The notes: generated from the letters alone by a model not told the origin. A stretch of DNA of 64,000 bases from Pseudomonas sp. 8Z (GCF_902506535.1 NZ_LR733826.1:527079-591078), one strand, 5' to 3'; positions 28,108 to 37,477 are shown, numbered from the stretch's first letter. A program made the numbers and translations.

Positions 28108-28647
28108 TCAATCGCCGAGGCGGGCAAAGCGGCTGGCGATATCGTCATCGGTACGCACAGGCGCCTGCTCGCTGGCACTCAGGCGCACCACCAACGCATG
28201 CGGCTCCTCACCCAGATCGAACCAGTGGCGCGTGCCAGCCGGCACACTCAGCAGATCGCCGCGCTCGCCGCGCAGGACATAGACGTAGTCATCCAGGCGC
28301 ACGCTGAGCTGGGCAAAACCGCCGATGAACAACCAGGCGCTGGTGCTCGCCTGTACCTGCTCGTCGAGATGGCGCGCGCGCAGCTCCAGTTTCTGCGGAT
28401 GGTTGCGCTGCAGATTGAACAACTCCTGCTGCACATGACCTTCCTGGCCCATCAGCGCTTGCAGCCACAGACCATAAGCGGCATCGAACTCGGCCTGTTC
28501 GCAACCGGGGCGCAATTCGGTCGGCAGCTCCACCTGGCGATAGTCGATGCCCGCCGCCGCCAGGGTGCTGGCGATATCGTCGGCGTGGTTCAGCACCTTG
28601 TTCGGCAGTTCCGGGGCGGTATGCAGATGGACGGCGAGGCTGCTCAT
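28108..28647 (-). CDS. Acireductone dioxygenase homologue lacking metal ligands
   Basis: Cupin of 179 residues that aligns end to end with acireductone dioxygenases of methionine salvage (LPNKVLNHADDIASTLA, HPQKLELRARHLDE, SVPAGTRHWFDLGEEPH, DDIASRFARL). The ligand segment that normally reads HxHxxxE is QVQASTS (residues 97-103), so two His and one Glu are Gln, Gln and Ser; only His141 of the four ligands remains. It is therefore unlikely to be a normal ARD and may have a binding role. Start ATG 28647. The mtnC/mtnB partners are not in this window. Confidence 0.75.
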   Translation of the reverse strand: MSSLAVHLHTAPELPNKVLNHADDIASTLAAAGIDYRQVELPTELRPGCEQAEFDAAYGLWLQALMGQEGHVQQELFNLQRNHPQKLELRARHLDEQVQASTSAWLFIGGFAQLSVRLDDYVYVLRGERGDLLSVPAGTRHWFDLGEEPHALVVRLSASEQAPVRTDDDIASRFARLGD

Positions 28648-28663
28648 GACGGGTTCACTCGAT

Positions 28664-29815
28664 TCAGGGCTGCTCGGGCGGCAGACGGGTGGCAATGATG
28701 AAGGCGGCCAGCAAGGCTACCAGACTGGCGATGGCGAAGGTCCAGGCCGGGCCCAAGCTCTTCCAGCTATAGCCGGCATACAGCGCGCCAAAGGCACCGC
28801 CGATTCCGGCCAGGCTGACATACAGCGCCTGCGCCTGGCCCTGTTGGCGGTCGGCGAAACTGCGCTGCACGAAGTGGATACACGCAGCATGGAAGGCGCC
28901 AAAGGTGGCGGCGTGCATGCACTGCGCCAGCAACAGCACCGGCAAATACTGAGCCAAATTGCCCAGCAGCAGCCAACGCACGGCGGTAATCAGGAAGCTG
29001 GCCAGCAATACGGTGCGCAGCGAGTAACGCTGCAGCAACCGCGCCATGACCAGAAACAACAGAATCTCCGCCACCACGCCCAGCGCCCAGAACAGGCCAA
29101 TGGCGCCGCGAGTGTAGCCAACGCCCTCCAGGTGCAAAGTCAGAAAGGTGTAGTACGGGCCGTTGCTCAACTGCATCAGCCCAACGCAAACATAGAACGC
29201 AAGGATACCGGGGCGGCGCAATTGGCGCAGAAAACCCTCCGACTCCAGCGTGTTCGGGCGCAGCACGGGCTGCACATTGGGCACCCAGAAACTGCTGGCG
29301 ACGATACCGGCCATAATCACCAGCAGCGCAGCCGGATACGCGTCCAGGCTCAGCCACTCGAACAGCAGGCCCAGGCCGACTACAGCGACGATAAAACCGA
29401 TGCTGCCCCACAGGCGAATCTGGCTGTAGCGCGCCGCCTGCTCGCGCAGATGAGCCAGGGTGATGACCTCGAACTGCGGCAGCACCGCATGCCAGAAGAA
29501 GGCGTGCGTGGCCATGATCAGCGCCAGCCAGGCGTAGCTCTGGCTGAAGAAGATGCCGGCGAAGCAGACCAGGGTACACAGCGCGCCAAAGCGCACGATC
29601 AGCAGGCGCTGGCCGGTGTGATCGCCCAGCCAACCCCACAGGTTCGGTGCAAGGCAGCGCATCAGCATGGGAATGGCGATCAGCTCGCCGATGCGCGCCG
29701 GAGCAAAGCCCAGGTGGTCGAAGTACAGCGCCAAGAACGGCGCCGTACCGCCGAGCAGGGCAAAGTAGAAGAAGTAAAAACCGGACAGCCGCCAGTACGG
29801 CAGGGCCGCGCTCAT
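28664..29815 (-). CDS. MFS transporter of the HcaT-like group
   Basis: 383-residue transporter with twelve predicted hydrophobic helices. The N-terminus (YWRLSGFYFFYFALLGGTAPF), the conserved loop WGWLGDHTGQR between helices 2 and 3, and the overall length fit the MFS_1-like branch that includes the 3-phenylpropionate permease HcaT and nucleoside permeases. Substrate unknown. It lies downstream of aroC on the minus strand with a 13-base gap, so it is probably cotranscribed with it. Confidence 0.85.
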   Translation of the reverse strand: MSAALPYWRLSGFYFFYFALLGGTAPFLALYFDHLGFAPARIGELIAIPMLMRCLAPNLWGWLGDHTGQRLLIVRFGALCTLVCFAGIFFSQSYAWLALIMATHAFFWHAVLPQFEVITLAHLREQAARYSQIRLWGSIGFIVAVVGLGLLFEWLSLDAYPAALLVIMAGIVASSFWVPNVQPVLRPNTLESEGFLRQLRRPGILAFYVCVGLMQLSNGPYYTFLTLHLEGVGYTRGAIGLFWALGVVAEILLFLVMARLLQRYSLRTVLLASFLITAVRWLLLGNLAQYLPVLLLAQCMHAATFGAFHAACIHFVQRSFADRQQGQAQALYVSLAGIGGAFGALYAGYSWKSLGPAWTFAIASLVALLAAFIIATRLPPEQP

Positions 29816-29828
29816 GCCGCTACCCGAA

Positions 29829-30920
29829 TCACAGTTGCGGCAGCACCGGTGTGGTGACGCGCACGTCGGCGTTCTGCGCGCGGTGACGCAGCAGGTGATC
29901 CATCAGCACAATGGCCATCATCGCCTCGGCAATCGGTGTAGCACGGATGCCGACACAAGGGTCGTGACGGCCCTTGGTGATGACATCCACCGGGTTGCCG
30001 TCGACGTCGATGGAACGCCCCGGCGTGGTGATGCTGGAGGTCGGTTTCAGAGCCAGGTGGGCGACAATCGGCTGGCCGCTAGAGATACCACCGAGAATGC
30101 CGCCAGCATTGTTGGAGAGAAAACCCTCCGGGGTCAGTTCGTCACGGTGCTCAGTGCCGCGCTGGGCGACGCAGGCGAAGCCAGCGCCGATCTCCACGCC
30201 CTTGACCGCATTAATGCTCATCAGCGCGTGGGCCAGTTCGGCATCGAGGCGGTCGAAAATCGGTTCGCCGAGGCCCGGCATCACCCCTTCGGCCACCACG
30301 GTAATCTTCGCACCGACCGAATCCTGGTCGCGGCGCAGTTGATCCATGTAAGCCTCCAGCTCCGGCACTTTGGCAGGATCAGGGCTGAAGAAGGCGTTCT
30401 CCTCCACCGAATCCCAGGTCTTGAACGGAATCTCGATGGGGCCGAGCTGGCTCATGTAGCCACGGATGACGATGCCCTGGCTGGCCAGGAACTTCTTGGC
30501 GATGGCGCCAGCGGCCACGCGCATGGCGGTTTCGCGCGCCGAGCTGCGGCCGCCGCCACGGTAATCGCGCAGGCCGTATTTGTGGTGGTAGGTGTAATCG
30601 GCGTGGGCCGGGCGAAACAGATCCTTGATGGCCGAGTAGTCCTTGGACTTCTGGTCGGTATTGCGGATCAGCAGGCCGATGGAGCAGCCGGTGGTCTTGC
30701 CCTCGAACACGCCGGAGAGAATTTCCACCTCGTCAGCTTCCTGGCGCTGCGTGGTGTGGCGGCTGGTGCCCGGCTTGCGACGGTCGAGGTCGCGCTGCAG
30801 GTCTTCCAGGGTAATCTCGACACCGGGCGGGCAACCGTCGACGATGGCGACCAGCGCCGGGCCATGGCTTTCGCCAGCAGTGGTGACGGTGAACAGCTTG
30901 CCGTAGGTATTGCCGGACAT
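29829..30920 (-). CDS. aroC: Chorismate synthase
   Basis: Final shikimate pathway enzyme, converting EPSP to chorismate with reduced FMN, 363 residues. Signatures are [22 protein letters not shown] at the start, then [34 protein letters not shown] active-site text (visible at about residues 105-135) and the end [13 protein letters not shown]. The ATG at 30920 is fixed by that N-terminus; upstream frame to 31037 is not coding. Confidence 0.97.
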   Translation of the reverse strand: MSGNTYGKLFTVTTAGESHGPALVAIVDGCPPGVEITLEDLQRDLDRRKPGTSRHTTQRQEADEVEILSGVFEGKTTGCSIGLLIRNTDQKSKDYSAIKDLFRPAHADYTYHHKYGLRDYRGGGRSSARETAMRVAAGAIAKKFLASQGIVIRGYMSQLGPIEIPFKTWDSVEENAFFSPDPAKVPELEAYMDQLRRDQDSVGAKITVVAEGVMPGLGEPIFDRLDAELAHALMSINAVKGVEIGAGFACVAQRGTEHRDELTPEGFLSNNAGGILGGISSGQPIVAHLALKPTSSITTPGRSIDVDGNPVDVITKGRHDPCVGIRATPIAEAMMAIVLMDHLLRHRAQNADVRVTTPVLPQL

Positions 30921-31074
30921 GGGAAGAGGCTCCGCGAGATTCAGCTCAGGCCCGGCGCTACGCAGGCCCAATTCACAAGGTCGGCGAGTATACCTGCCAG
31001 CCCCTTGCAGTTCACCCCGAACCTTGCGCGCGCGCAAACGTCCAATGCCAGTCCGCCACTACCTCAAGTTCATC

Positions 31075-32037
31075 ATGCTGCGAGCCCTGCTCTTGTCCCT
31101 CACTCTGCTCACCGGCCTGGCCCAGGCCAACACCACGCGGCAACTGCCCGTCAGCCTAGACACCGACCAAGGTACCCTGTACGGCAGTCTGCTGGTGCCG
31201 CAAAGCGATAAACCGGTAACGGTTGCCCTGCTAATTGCAGGCTCTGGCCCCACCGACCGCGATGGCAACAACCCCGAAGGCGGCCATAACGATGCCCTGA
31301 AAAAGCTGGCCCAGGTGCTGGCGCGCAATGGCATCGCCAGCCTGCGTTATGACAAACGCGGTGTGGCCGCCAGTCGTACCGCCACTCCGGACGAAAAGAA
31401 TCTCAGCGTCGAGCGCTACGTGGCTGATGCCGAAGGTTGGGCCAGATTGCTCAGGGCCGACCCACGCTTCAACCAACTCATCCTTATCGGCCACAGTGAG
31501 GGCGCGCTGATCGCCAGCCTAGCGGCACCCGCCAGCCAGGCTGATGCGCTGGTGTCCATCGCCGGGCCCGCCTACCCCATCGGCCAGGTGCTGGATATGC
31601 AACTGGCCATGCGCCTGCCACCCCCCCTGCTGGCCGAAAGTCGGCACATTCTGGCCAACCTGATTCGTGGCCAACTGCAACCGCAGGTGCCCAAAGAACT
31701 GCAAGCGATCTATCGCCCCAGCGTGCAGCCTTACCTGATCACCCTGCTACGGCAAAACCCGGCCGAGAACTTCGCCGCGCTGCAAATGCCCGCCCTGATC
31801 GTGCAAGGCACGCACGACGCCCAGGTCAGCCCGGACAACGCTGATGTACTCAAGCAGGCCAAACCCGATGCCGAGCGGGTGCTGATCCCCGGCATGAACC
31901 ACATCATGCGGATCACCCCAGCGCCCTGGAACGAACAACTAGCGTCCTACGACAATCCGCAGCTACCCTTGGCCCGTGCGCTGGGTGAGCAGATAGTCGC
32001 CTTCATTCGCTCCAGCGCAGAGAAAAGCGGTCGATAA
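31075..32037 (+). CDS. Exported alpha/beta hydrolase
   Basis: 320-residue serine hydrolase with a signal peptide (MLRALLLSLTLLTGLAQA). The oxyanion-side motif LLIAGSGPTDRDGNN and RYDKRGVAAS are followed by the nucleophile elbow LIGHSEGALIASLAA (Ser about 140), an Asp in VQGTHDAQVSPDNA and His in GMNHIMRI. It is an alpha/beta hydrolase of the type often annotated as lipase or esterase; natural substrate unknown. An ATG at 31045 is also in frame, but the signal peptide favours 31075. It is divergent from aroC. Confidence 0.85.
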   Translation: MLRALLLSLTLLTGLAQANTTRQLPVSLDTDQGTLYGSLLVPQSDKPVTVALLIAGSGPTDRDGNNPEGGHNDALKKLAQVLARNGIASLRYDKRGVAASRTATPDEKNLSVERYVADAEGWARLLRADPRFNQLILIGHSEGALIASLAAPASQADALVSIAGPAYPIGQVLDMQLAMRLPPPLLAESRHILANLIRGQLQPQVPKELQAIYRPSVQPYLITLLRQNPAENFAALQMPALIVQGTHDAQVSPDNADVLKQAKPDAERVLIPGMNHIMRITPAPWNEQLASYDNPQLPLARALGEQIVAFIRSSAEKSGR

Positions 32038-32073
32038 CCAGCCTAATGATCCGATCAAGCGCACAGGACGCCC

Positions 32074-32874
32074 ATGAGCGAGAACCCAGCCCCGCAGGCG
32101 CAAGCCGTCGACGCCGCAGCCGCAGCAGAAGAACAACCTGCCGCGCCACACCCCTGGGCTGACCTGGCGGCAGAACACTTCAGCCTGCTACGCCTGGCCC
32201 CCCTGCCTATCGACCGCGAAACCGGGCCAAGACCACTGCGTTTCGTCCAACTGGGCCGTGTGGAGCGCCATGCCAGGGATATGAGCATGTTGCGCCTGAC
32301 TATCCAGGTGCCCGGCCAACGCCTGCATCGTCAGCAGAACATGCTGGAAGTCTGGGCTGACCATCAACGTAAAGAAGTGCGTTTCGGCCCGGACAAAGGC
32401 TTCACCGTAGAGCCAGCCAACCGTGGCCTGGGACGTTTTCTCATGGCTCAGGGCATTACCTGGGCGCGCAAGCAGTTTGCCCACTACACCGTCGAAGGCG
32501 GTGCATTGCCAACCAAGGACAACTTCAACGAAGCCGCCTGCGCCCGTCGCGACCATGCGGTGAAAGCACAAGGCTTCACTGTCGAATACAGCGACCCACT
32601 GCAGCTCAAACCCTTCTACAGCGCACCACGGGTCAGCTCCCTGCATGGCGACTGGCACGCCGAGAAGGTGCAGATTCTCGAACTGCTGGACGCCGCCGCG
32701 ATGCTGCAAAAGGCCGACCAAAACCTGCAGGAACAGGAAACAGCGCTACGCAAGCTGCAAGATCGAGTCGACCGCCTCAAGCGCGAGGACAGCGGCCTGC
32801 GCTTCACCATCACCTGCCTGGTGGCCTTCAGCCTGTTTCAGGCCGGGCTTTTGATCTGGATTGCCACGCGCTGA
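32074..32874 (+). CDS. Conserved hypothetical protein: GNAT-like core, coiled coil and C-terminal membrane anchor
   Basis: 266 residues, not a protein I recognise by name. The Ala/Pro/Glu-rich first 30 residues look disordered. Residues about 55-180 contain NRGLGRFLMAQGITWAR and a later FNEAACARRDHAVKAQGF, which resemble the acetyl-CoA loop and final strand of GNAT proteins, but this is tentative. Residues 195-240 form a coiled coil (ADQNLQEQETALRKLQDRV), and the last 20 residues are a single membrane helix ending IATR. It follows the hydrolase gene by 36 bases and may share its transcript. Confidence 0.65.
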   Translation: MSENPAPQAQAVDAAAAAEEQPAAPHPWADLAAEHFSLLRLAPLPIDRETGPRPLRFVQLGRVERHARDMSMLRLTIQVPGQRLHRQQNMLEVWADHQRKEVRFGPDKGFTVEPANRGLGRFLMAQGITWARKQFAHYTVEGGALPTKDNFNEAACARRDHAVKAQGFTVEYSDPLQLKPFYSAPRVSSLHGDWHAEKVQILELLDAAAMLQKADQNLQEQETALRKLQDRVDRLKREDSGLRFTITCLVAFSLFQAGLLIWIATR

Positions 32875-33045
32875 GGCAACGGTCAGCGGCGTTAAGCAAT
32901 CTGAGGCATCGCGCCAGGAACTGTGCAAGCCATCACCGCTCTATGTTTCTGTGATGCACAGCATAGGTCGACCAACCGCGCGTATACGGCCCGCGCTGTG
33001 CTTGCCAAGATACCGACGTTGCCACGATTAATAAGGACGTTAATC

Positions 33046-34950
33046 ATGTCAGGCAAACCCGCCGCCCGTATCGGCGACTCCGTCGCATGCCCCATGTGCG
33101 GGCAAACCGCAATCGTGACTGGGGTTTCCAGCGTTATCATCGAAAACATGCCCGCCGCGACGCAAACCCAAGGCTGCGGCTGTGGTTCCACCCTCACCGG
33201 CGCCATTATTCCCAATGTCATCATCGGCGGTTTGCCTGCGGCAACCCTGGGCAGTACGGGCACTCATGGCAGTGTCGTCACCAGCGGCGCAGGCACGGTG
33301 ATCATTGGCAACAGTCATACGCCGGCCGCCTTTACCCCGCCGACACCAATGGCCATCAGCGCAGGTGCTGCCCAGGCTTTGTCGCCTGCCGCGCCGAGCC
33401 TACCGCAGCGCCCAGGTGCACCCCAAGCCCGCGCCTGGCAGGAGCACGCCGATAACGCCGCGCCCTGGAGCCTCGAAGAGGAGGAAGAAGAGGAAGAACT
33501 GGAAGCACCTGCCCAGCAAGGCATCACCTTACGTGTGGGGGTGTTCTTCGACGGCACAGGCAATAACGCCAGCAATAGCGAAGTCGGCGCCCAATGCCGC
33601 GCCGCCGCGCTGAATTTCAGCGAGCAGGAGAGCCTGGCCATCTACCAGCGCTGCCAGGATTATCAGCTCGACCCCGATAGCAGCTACGGCAACGATGTCA
33701 GCAATATTTGGCGGTTGTATGGCCTGTATCGCGAAGATGCTAAGCCAACCCTTGAGAACGAAGTACCTACGGTCTTTTTGCGCGCCTATGTCACCGGCAT
33801 CGGTACTACTACGGGCGAAAAGGATACGTTGATGCCGGGGCAGGCATTGGGGCGTGGGGCTACGGGAGTAGTGGCCAAGGTCGAGGAAAGTTTTGTCTCG
33901 CTGAAGGAAGCCCTAGACCGGTTCGTCAGAGAAAACCCCGAGGCGGCCTTGGGGACATTGGAGCTGGATATCTTCGGCTTTAGCCGAGGCGCCGCAGCAG
34001 CACGACACTTTGCCAATCAGGTATGCAAGCGCAAACAAGGCCCACTCGCCGAGTTACTGCGGCCTGAGAAGGTCAAGCTAAGCGCTGGCTTTAACTGGCA
34101 GACGCATGTGGCCATCAACTTTATCGGCCTATTCGACACCGTGGCAGCCATTGGTGGCTGGGATGACTGGGGCAATCCAGCGGATGCCAACAACGGCGAC
34201 ATCGAACTTTATCTCGCGCCAGACTGCGCCCGCCAAGTGGTGCACCTGGTGGCCCGCGACGAGCGGCGGCGCAATTTCGCCCTCAATCGCGTAGCCGCAG
34301 CGCACCGGGAAATCACCCTGCCTGGCGTCCATTCCGACCTGGGCGGGGGGTATCAGCCAGAGGCCAGCGAACGGCTTTACATGACGCGCCCGCATAGCAG
34401 TTGGGTCAGCCGCGCGACTGCCGCACAAAATACCCCGGCCTACCGCAACGCCCTGAGCGATACGCAAAGGGTTCGTGCGCTCGACCTGCTTGATCCACAA
34501 GACACCAGCGCGTCCCTGACCACTCAAGTTTGGGAGCACTTCCTGCCCTTTGCCGGCAGCCGTGATGACCAGATGAAGTTTGTGCAGGCAGCCCCCTCTA
34601 TCGTGCGCCGGGTTTATGGCCATCTTTCACGGGTTTATCTGCGGGTTATGCATGCGCTGGCGTTGGAGGCGGGGGTGCCTCTAAAAAACGTGCCGACCAC
34701 TGAAGATCTGAGCCTGCCTACAGAGCTCGTTCCGATTAATGAAAAGCTGGTCACATGGGCCATAAGCGGCAATGGTGCACTGGATGAACGCGAGGAACGC
34801 TTGCTACGCCAGCGCTATATACACCTTTCGGCCAACTGGAACGCCAGCGTAGGCAAAGGCGGTAGCGTACTCGATGTGCTCTTTATCAATGCCCCGGTCG
34901 AGCGCGAACGGGCCCGCTATGCCGATATCCCCGGAGGAAATTCCAAATGA
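33046..34950 (+). CDS. T6SS effector: PAAR domain fused to Tle1-like DUF2235 phospholipase
   Basis: 634-residue putative antibacterial effector. Residues 1-95 form a PAAR domain (KPAARIGDSVACPMCG, then PAATLGSTGTHGS) that would cap the VgrG spike. A Pro/Ala-rich linker with a run of Glu (143-153) leads to DUF2235, an alpha/beta hydrolase: VGVFFDGTGNN, nucleophile Ser313 in FGFSRGAAAA, Asp364 in GLFDTVAA and His429 in PGVHSDLGGGY. The triad order matches Tle1 lipases. AAGGA precedes ATG 33046. Two immunity-like lipoprotein genes follow, the first by ATGA overlap. No vgrG or other T6SS gene is in the window. Confidence 0.88.
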   Translation: MSGKPAARIGDSVACPMCGQTAIVTGVSSVIIENMPAATQTQGCGCGSTLTGAIIPNVIIGGLPAATLGSTGTHGSVVTSGAGTVIIGNSHTPAAFTPPTPMAISAGAAQALSPAAPSLPQRPGAPQARAWQEHADNAAPWSLEEEEEEEELEAPAQQGITLRVGVFFDGTGNNASNSEVGAQCRAAALNFSEQESLAIYQRCQDYQLDPDSSYGNDVSNIWRLYGLYREDAKPTLENEVPTVFLRAYVTGIGTTTGEKDTLMPGQALGRGATGVVAKVEESFVSLKEALDRFVRENPEAALGTLELDIFGFSRGAAAARHFANQVCKRKQGPLAELLRPEKVKLSAGFNWQTHVAINFIGLFDTVAAIGGWDDWGNPADANNGDIELYLAPDCARQVVHLVARDERRRNFALNRVAAAHREITLPGVHSDLGGGYQPEASERLYMTRPHSSWVSRATAAQNTPAYRNALSDTQRVRALDLLDPQDTSASLTTQVWEHFLPFAGSRDDQMKFVQAAPSIVRRVYGHLSRVYLRVMHALALEAGVPLKNVPTTEDLSLPTELVPINEKLVTWAISGNGALDEREERLLRQRYIHLSANWNASVGKGGSVLDVLFINAPVERERARYADIPGGNSK

Positions 34951-35588
34951 GAACGCTCCTGCTCTTTATCGCCCTTAGCCTGTTGGGCGGCTGCGCCCAT
35001 GCCGACAAAGGCCCTGGCAGCCTGCCCTACAAATACTGGCGCTTGGGCTTTCTGGCTCCCGACTATATGGAAGTCTGGGTGGAGACGGCGAATGTGGAAG
35101 ACATTCGCGGGCAAAAGTTCTTCCAGATGGGGGCCGGTACTGTCTCCGTCCACCTCCCAAAAGATGGCAGCGGTAATGCCAAAGGCTGGGGTGAGCGTTT
35201 TGGTTGGGGTGCTGGCCGCTATGTCAACGGTGCCGATCTACCCAAACGTATTTATGTGCGCTGGCAGTCCCTGGCAGAACCCCAAACCTACAGCACCACC
35301 CTGGAAATTCCCGAGCGCGCCCGGCAATTGATGAGCGAGCGATTGGAAAACCCTTGCCCAACCATTGCCTATCGCCATGCGTTGGCCATTGGCCTGGCCC
35401 CTGGTGGCGTAATCAGAGGCTGGGTAATGAGCACCTGCGACGACCCCATAGAAGTCTTTCGCGCCCAAGCGGAAGTTGAGCCCAAGGGGCCCTCCCAAGG
35501 TAAAACAGACGGGCAATACGCTTTACCGCTGGAGCCAGAGTCTCGAACCTACATCGAACAGCATGGCATTCCCTACGGCTCATGGTAG
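34947..35588 (+). CDS. DUF2931-type immunity lipoprotein, copy 1
   Basis: 213-residue lipoprotein with signal peptide MRTLLLFIALSLLGGCAHA; the lipobox Cys sits in LLGGC. Mature part begins ADKGPGSLPYKYWRLGF, a DUF2931 pattern found next to PAAR/Tle effectors. It probably stays in the periplasm and neutralises the upstream phospholipase. GGAGGAAA gives a strong ribosome site, and its ATG overlaps the effector stop. The next gene is its tandem copy; most of the sequence is identical, but it differs at patches such as KFFQMGAGTV and ENPCPTIAYRHA. Confidence 0.87.
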   Translation: MRTLLLFIALSLLGGCAHADKGPGSLPYKYWRLGFLAPDYMEVWVETANVEDIRGQKFFQMGAGTVSVHLPKDGSGNAKGWGERFGWGAGRYVNGADLPKRIYVRWQSLAEPQTYSTTLEIPERARQLMSERLENPCPTIAYRHALAIGLAPGGVIRGWVMSTCDDPIEVFRAQAEVEPKGPSQGKTDGQYALPLEPESRTYIEQHGIPYGSW

Positions 35589-36238
35589 CGCTCAAGCCTG
35601 CAAGAAAAGCCTTGTTACTCGGCCTCGCCCTTAGCCTGTTGGGCGGCTGCGCCCATGCCGACAAAGGCCCTGGCAGCCTGCCCTACAAATACTGGCGCCT
35701 GGGCTTTCTGGCTCCCGACTATATGGAAGTCTGGGTGGAAACGGCGAATGTGGAAGACATTCGCGGGCAAGAGTTCTTCCATGTGGGAAGCGGAACGGCC
35801 TCCGTCCACCTCCCGAAGGATGGTAGCGGTAATGCCAGCGGCTGGAGAAAAACGTGGGGCAAGGGCCGCTATGTCAACGGAGCCGATCTACCCAAACGTC
35901 TTTATGTGCGCTGGCAGTCCCTGGCAGAACCCCAAACCTACAGCACCACCCTGGAAATTCCCGAACGTGCCCGGCAATTGATGAGCGAGCGCCTGGAGAA
36001 GCCATGCCAAACCAGCGAATACCGCGAGGCGCTGGCCATTGGCCTGGCTCCTGGTGGCGTAATCAGAGGCTGGGTAATGAGCACCTGCGGCAGCCCTACC
36101 GAAGTCTTTCGCGCCCAAGCGGAAGTTGAGCCCAAGGGGCCCTCCCAAGGTAAAACAGACGGGCAATACGCTTTACCGCTGGAGCCAGAGTCTCGGACCT
36201 ATATCGAACAACATGGCATTCCCTACGGCTCATGGTAG
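35582..36238 (+). CDS. DUF2931-type immunity lipoprotein, tandem copy 2
   Basis: 218-residue tandem copy of the preceding lipoprotein. Its signal peptide MVALKPARKALLLGLALSLLGGCAH has a new first 14 residues, then the same LSLLGGCAHADKGPG. The ATG lies within the last codons of copy 1 (ATGGTAG) and has no good ribosome site, so translation is probably coupled. Copy-specific residues cluster (EFFHVGSGTA, SGWRKTWGKG, KPCQTSEYREA, GSPT), whereas the last 60 residues are identical. Same predicted periplasmic role. Confidence 0.85.
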   Translation: MVALKPARKALLLGLALSLLGGCAHADKGPGSLPYKYWRLGFLAPDYMEVWVETANVEDIRGQEFFHVGSGTASVHLPKDGSGNASGWRKTWGKGRYVNGADLPKRLYVRWQSLAEPQTYSTTLEIPERARQLMSERLEKPCQTSEYREALAIGLAPGGVIRGWVMSTCGSPTEVFRAQAEVEPKGPSQGKTDGQYALPLEPESRTYIEQHGIPYGSW

Positions 36239-36324
36239 CGCTCAAGCCACAGTAGAATGTGGCATTTAGCCTGGGATAGCCGACGCGCCCCTATCGTGAC
36301 TCAAGCCGCTCCGGTGAGGTAAGT

Positions 36325-36356
36325 GTAGGAGCGGCTTCAGCCGCGAAAGCCCCTCC
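36325..36356. repeat. REP-type half element after the immunity genes
   Basis: GTAGGAGCGGCTTCAGCCGCG, the common GTAGGAGCGG type repeat, in the 120-base gap before prmB's end. The same family recurs at 43661, 51745 and 56173 in the window. It may terminate or stabilise convergent transcripts. Confidence 0.6.
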
Positions 36357-36358
36357 GC

Positions 36359-37279
36359 TCAGCCCTTGACCCGCGAACGGAAGAGTTCCTGATGCTCGCG
36401 GCACTGCTTGGCGGCCAGCAGGAACACGCCGTGCCCGCCGCGTTGGAAGTCCAGCCAGGTGAAGTCCACTTCCGGGTACAGCGCCTCGACATGTACCTGG
36501 CTATTGCCCACCTCAACGATCAGCACGCCACGCTCGGTGAGGTGATCGGCCGCTTCGGCCAGCATGCGCCGCACCAGATCCAGGCCGTCGTCACCACATG
36601 CCAAGCCCATGGCTGGCTCGTGCTGATATTCGGCAGGCATGTCGGCGAAATCCTCGGCATCGACATAAGGCGGGTTGGATACGATCAGGTCGAAGCGTTG
36701 CCCCGGCAAACCGCCGAAACCATCGCCCTGCACACAATAAACGCGCTCCTCCAGAGCATGGCGCTCGATATTCTGGTTGGCCACTTCCAGCGCGTCGAAC
36801 GACAGATCGCCCAACACCACTTCGGCCTCGGGGAACTCGTAGGCGCAGGCGATGCCGATACAGCCGGAGCCGGTGCACAGGTCGAGAATGCGTGCAGGTT
36901 CAGTCGGCAGCCAGGGCGCGAAATGCCGGTCGATCAGCTCAGCAATCGGTGAGCGCGGTACCAGCACGCGCTCATCGACAACAAAAGGCAGGCCGCAGAA
37001 CCAAGCCTCCCCCAACAGATAGGCGGTAGGCACTCGCTCGTCGATGCGGCGTTTTAGCAGGGCTTGCAGACGGGCATGCTCGTCGTCTTCCAGGCGGCAA
37101 TCAAGGTAGGCATCGGAGATTTCCCAGGGCAGGTGCAATGCCCCCAGTACCAGTTGCCGCGCCTCGTCCCACGCATTGTCGGTGCCATGCCCAAAGAACA
37201 GTTGCTCGGCCTGAAAACGGCTGACAGCCCAGCGAATGTAGTCACGCAGGGTGCGTAAACGGGTGGTAAGAGCAGTCAC
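36359..37279 (-). CDS. prmB: Ribosomal protein uL3 N5-glutamine methyltransferase
   Basis: SAM-dependent methyltransferase of 306 residues that modifies a Gln of ribosomal protein L3. The N-terminal helical domain ([15 protein letters not shown]) is followed by the SAM-binding motif [16 protein letters not shown] and the NPPY substrate motif in [13 protein letters not shown]. The GTG at 37279 has GGAGG six bases upstream; this gives the N-terminus [13 protein letters not shown]. Length and order match PrmB rather than PrmC. Confidence 0.95.
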   Translation of the reverse strand: MTALTTRLRTLRDYIRWAVSRFQAEQLFFGHGTDNAWDEARQLVLGALHLPWEISDAYLDCRLEDDEHARLQALLKRRIDERVPTAYLLGEAWFCGLPFVVDERVLVPRSPIAELIDRHFAPWLPTEPARILDLCTGSGCIGIACAYEFPEAEVVLGDLSFDALEVANQNIERHALEERVYCVQGDGFGGLPGQRFDLIVSNPPYVDAEDFADMPAEYQHEPAMGLACGDDGLDLVRRMLAEAADHLTERGVLIVEVGNSQVHVEALYPEVDFTWLDFQRGGHGVFLLAAKQCREHQELFRSRVKG

Positions 37280-37372
37280 AGGCGGCCTCCGGCTGAAAAA
37301 GCCCAGCAGTGTAGCCCAAGCCGGGCCAGGCACGCACAAGCGTTAGAGACAAACAGCCAAGCGGAAGATTTG

Positions 37373-37477
37373 CTATTCCTGCTCGTCTTTGCGCCGCAAC
37401 TCGCGAAAAACGGCGATGGCAACGGCAAGGGAGAACAGCAGCCAGAAGTATGGCGATATCTGTGAAATGAGGGACAT
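37373..37477 (-). CDS. Small single-helix membrane protein, 34 residues
   Basis: A 34-codon gene beginning MSLISQISPYFWLLFSL and ending RRKDEQE. It has AAGGAG six to seven bases before the ATG, one hydrophobic helix (about residues 8-24) and a charged C-terminus, the layout of short bacterial membrane regulators. It lies alone between prmB (minus) and the isochorismatase-like gene (plus). I do not recognise a family; the ribosome site and amphipathic layout make it more than chance. Confidence 0.55.
   Translation of the reverse strand: MSLISQISPYFWLLFSLAVAIAVFRELRRKDEQE

Noticed and set aside
28547..29857. 436-codon plus-strand frame opposite the MFS gene
   Set aside because: It is antisense to a clear transporter with full helices; its Gln/Ala/Arg-rich text has no domain and reflects high-GC codon bias.
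29814..31211. 465-codon plus-strand frame opposite aroC
   Set aside because: aroC on the other strand is unmistakable; this frame has only Ala/Val/Arg-rich text with no motif.
36231..36254. Third immunity gene start after copy 2
   Set aside because: The repeated ATGGTAGCGCTCAAGCC runs into TAG after eight codons, so it is only duplicated edge sequence.
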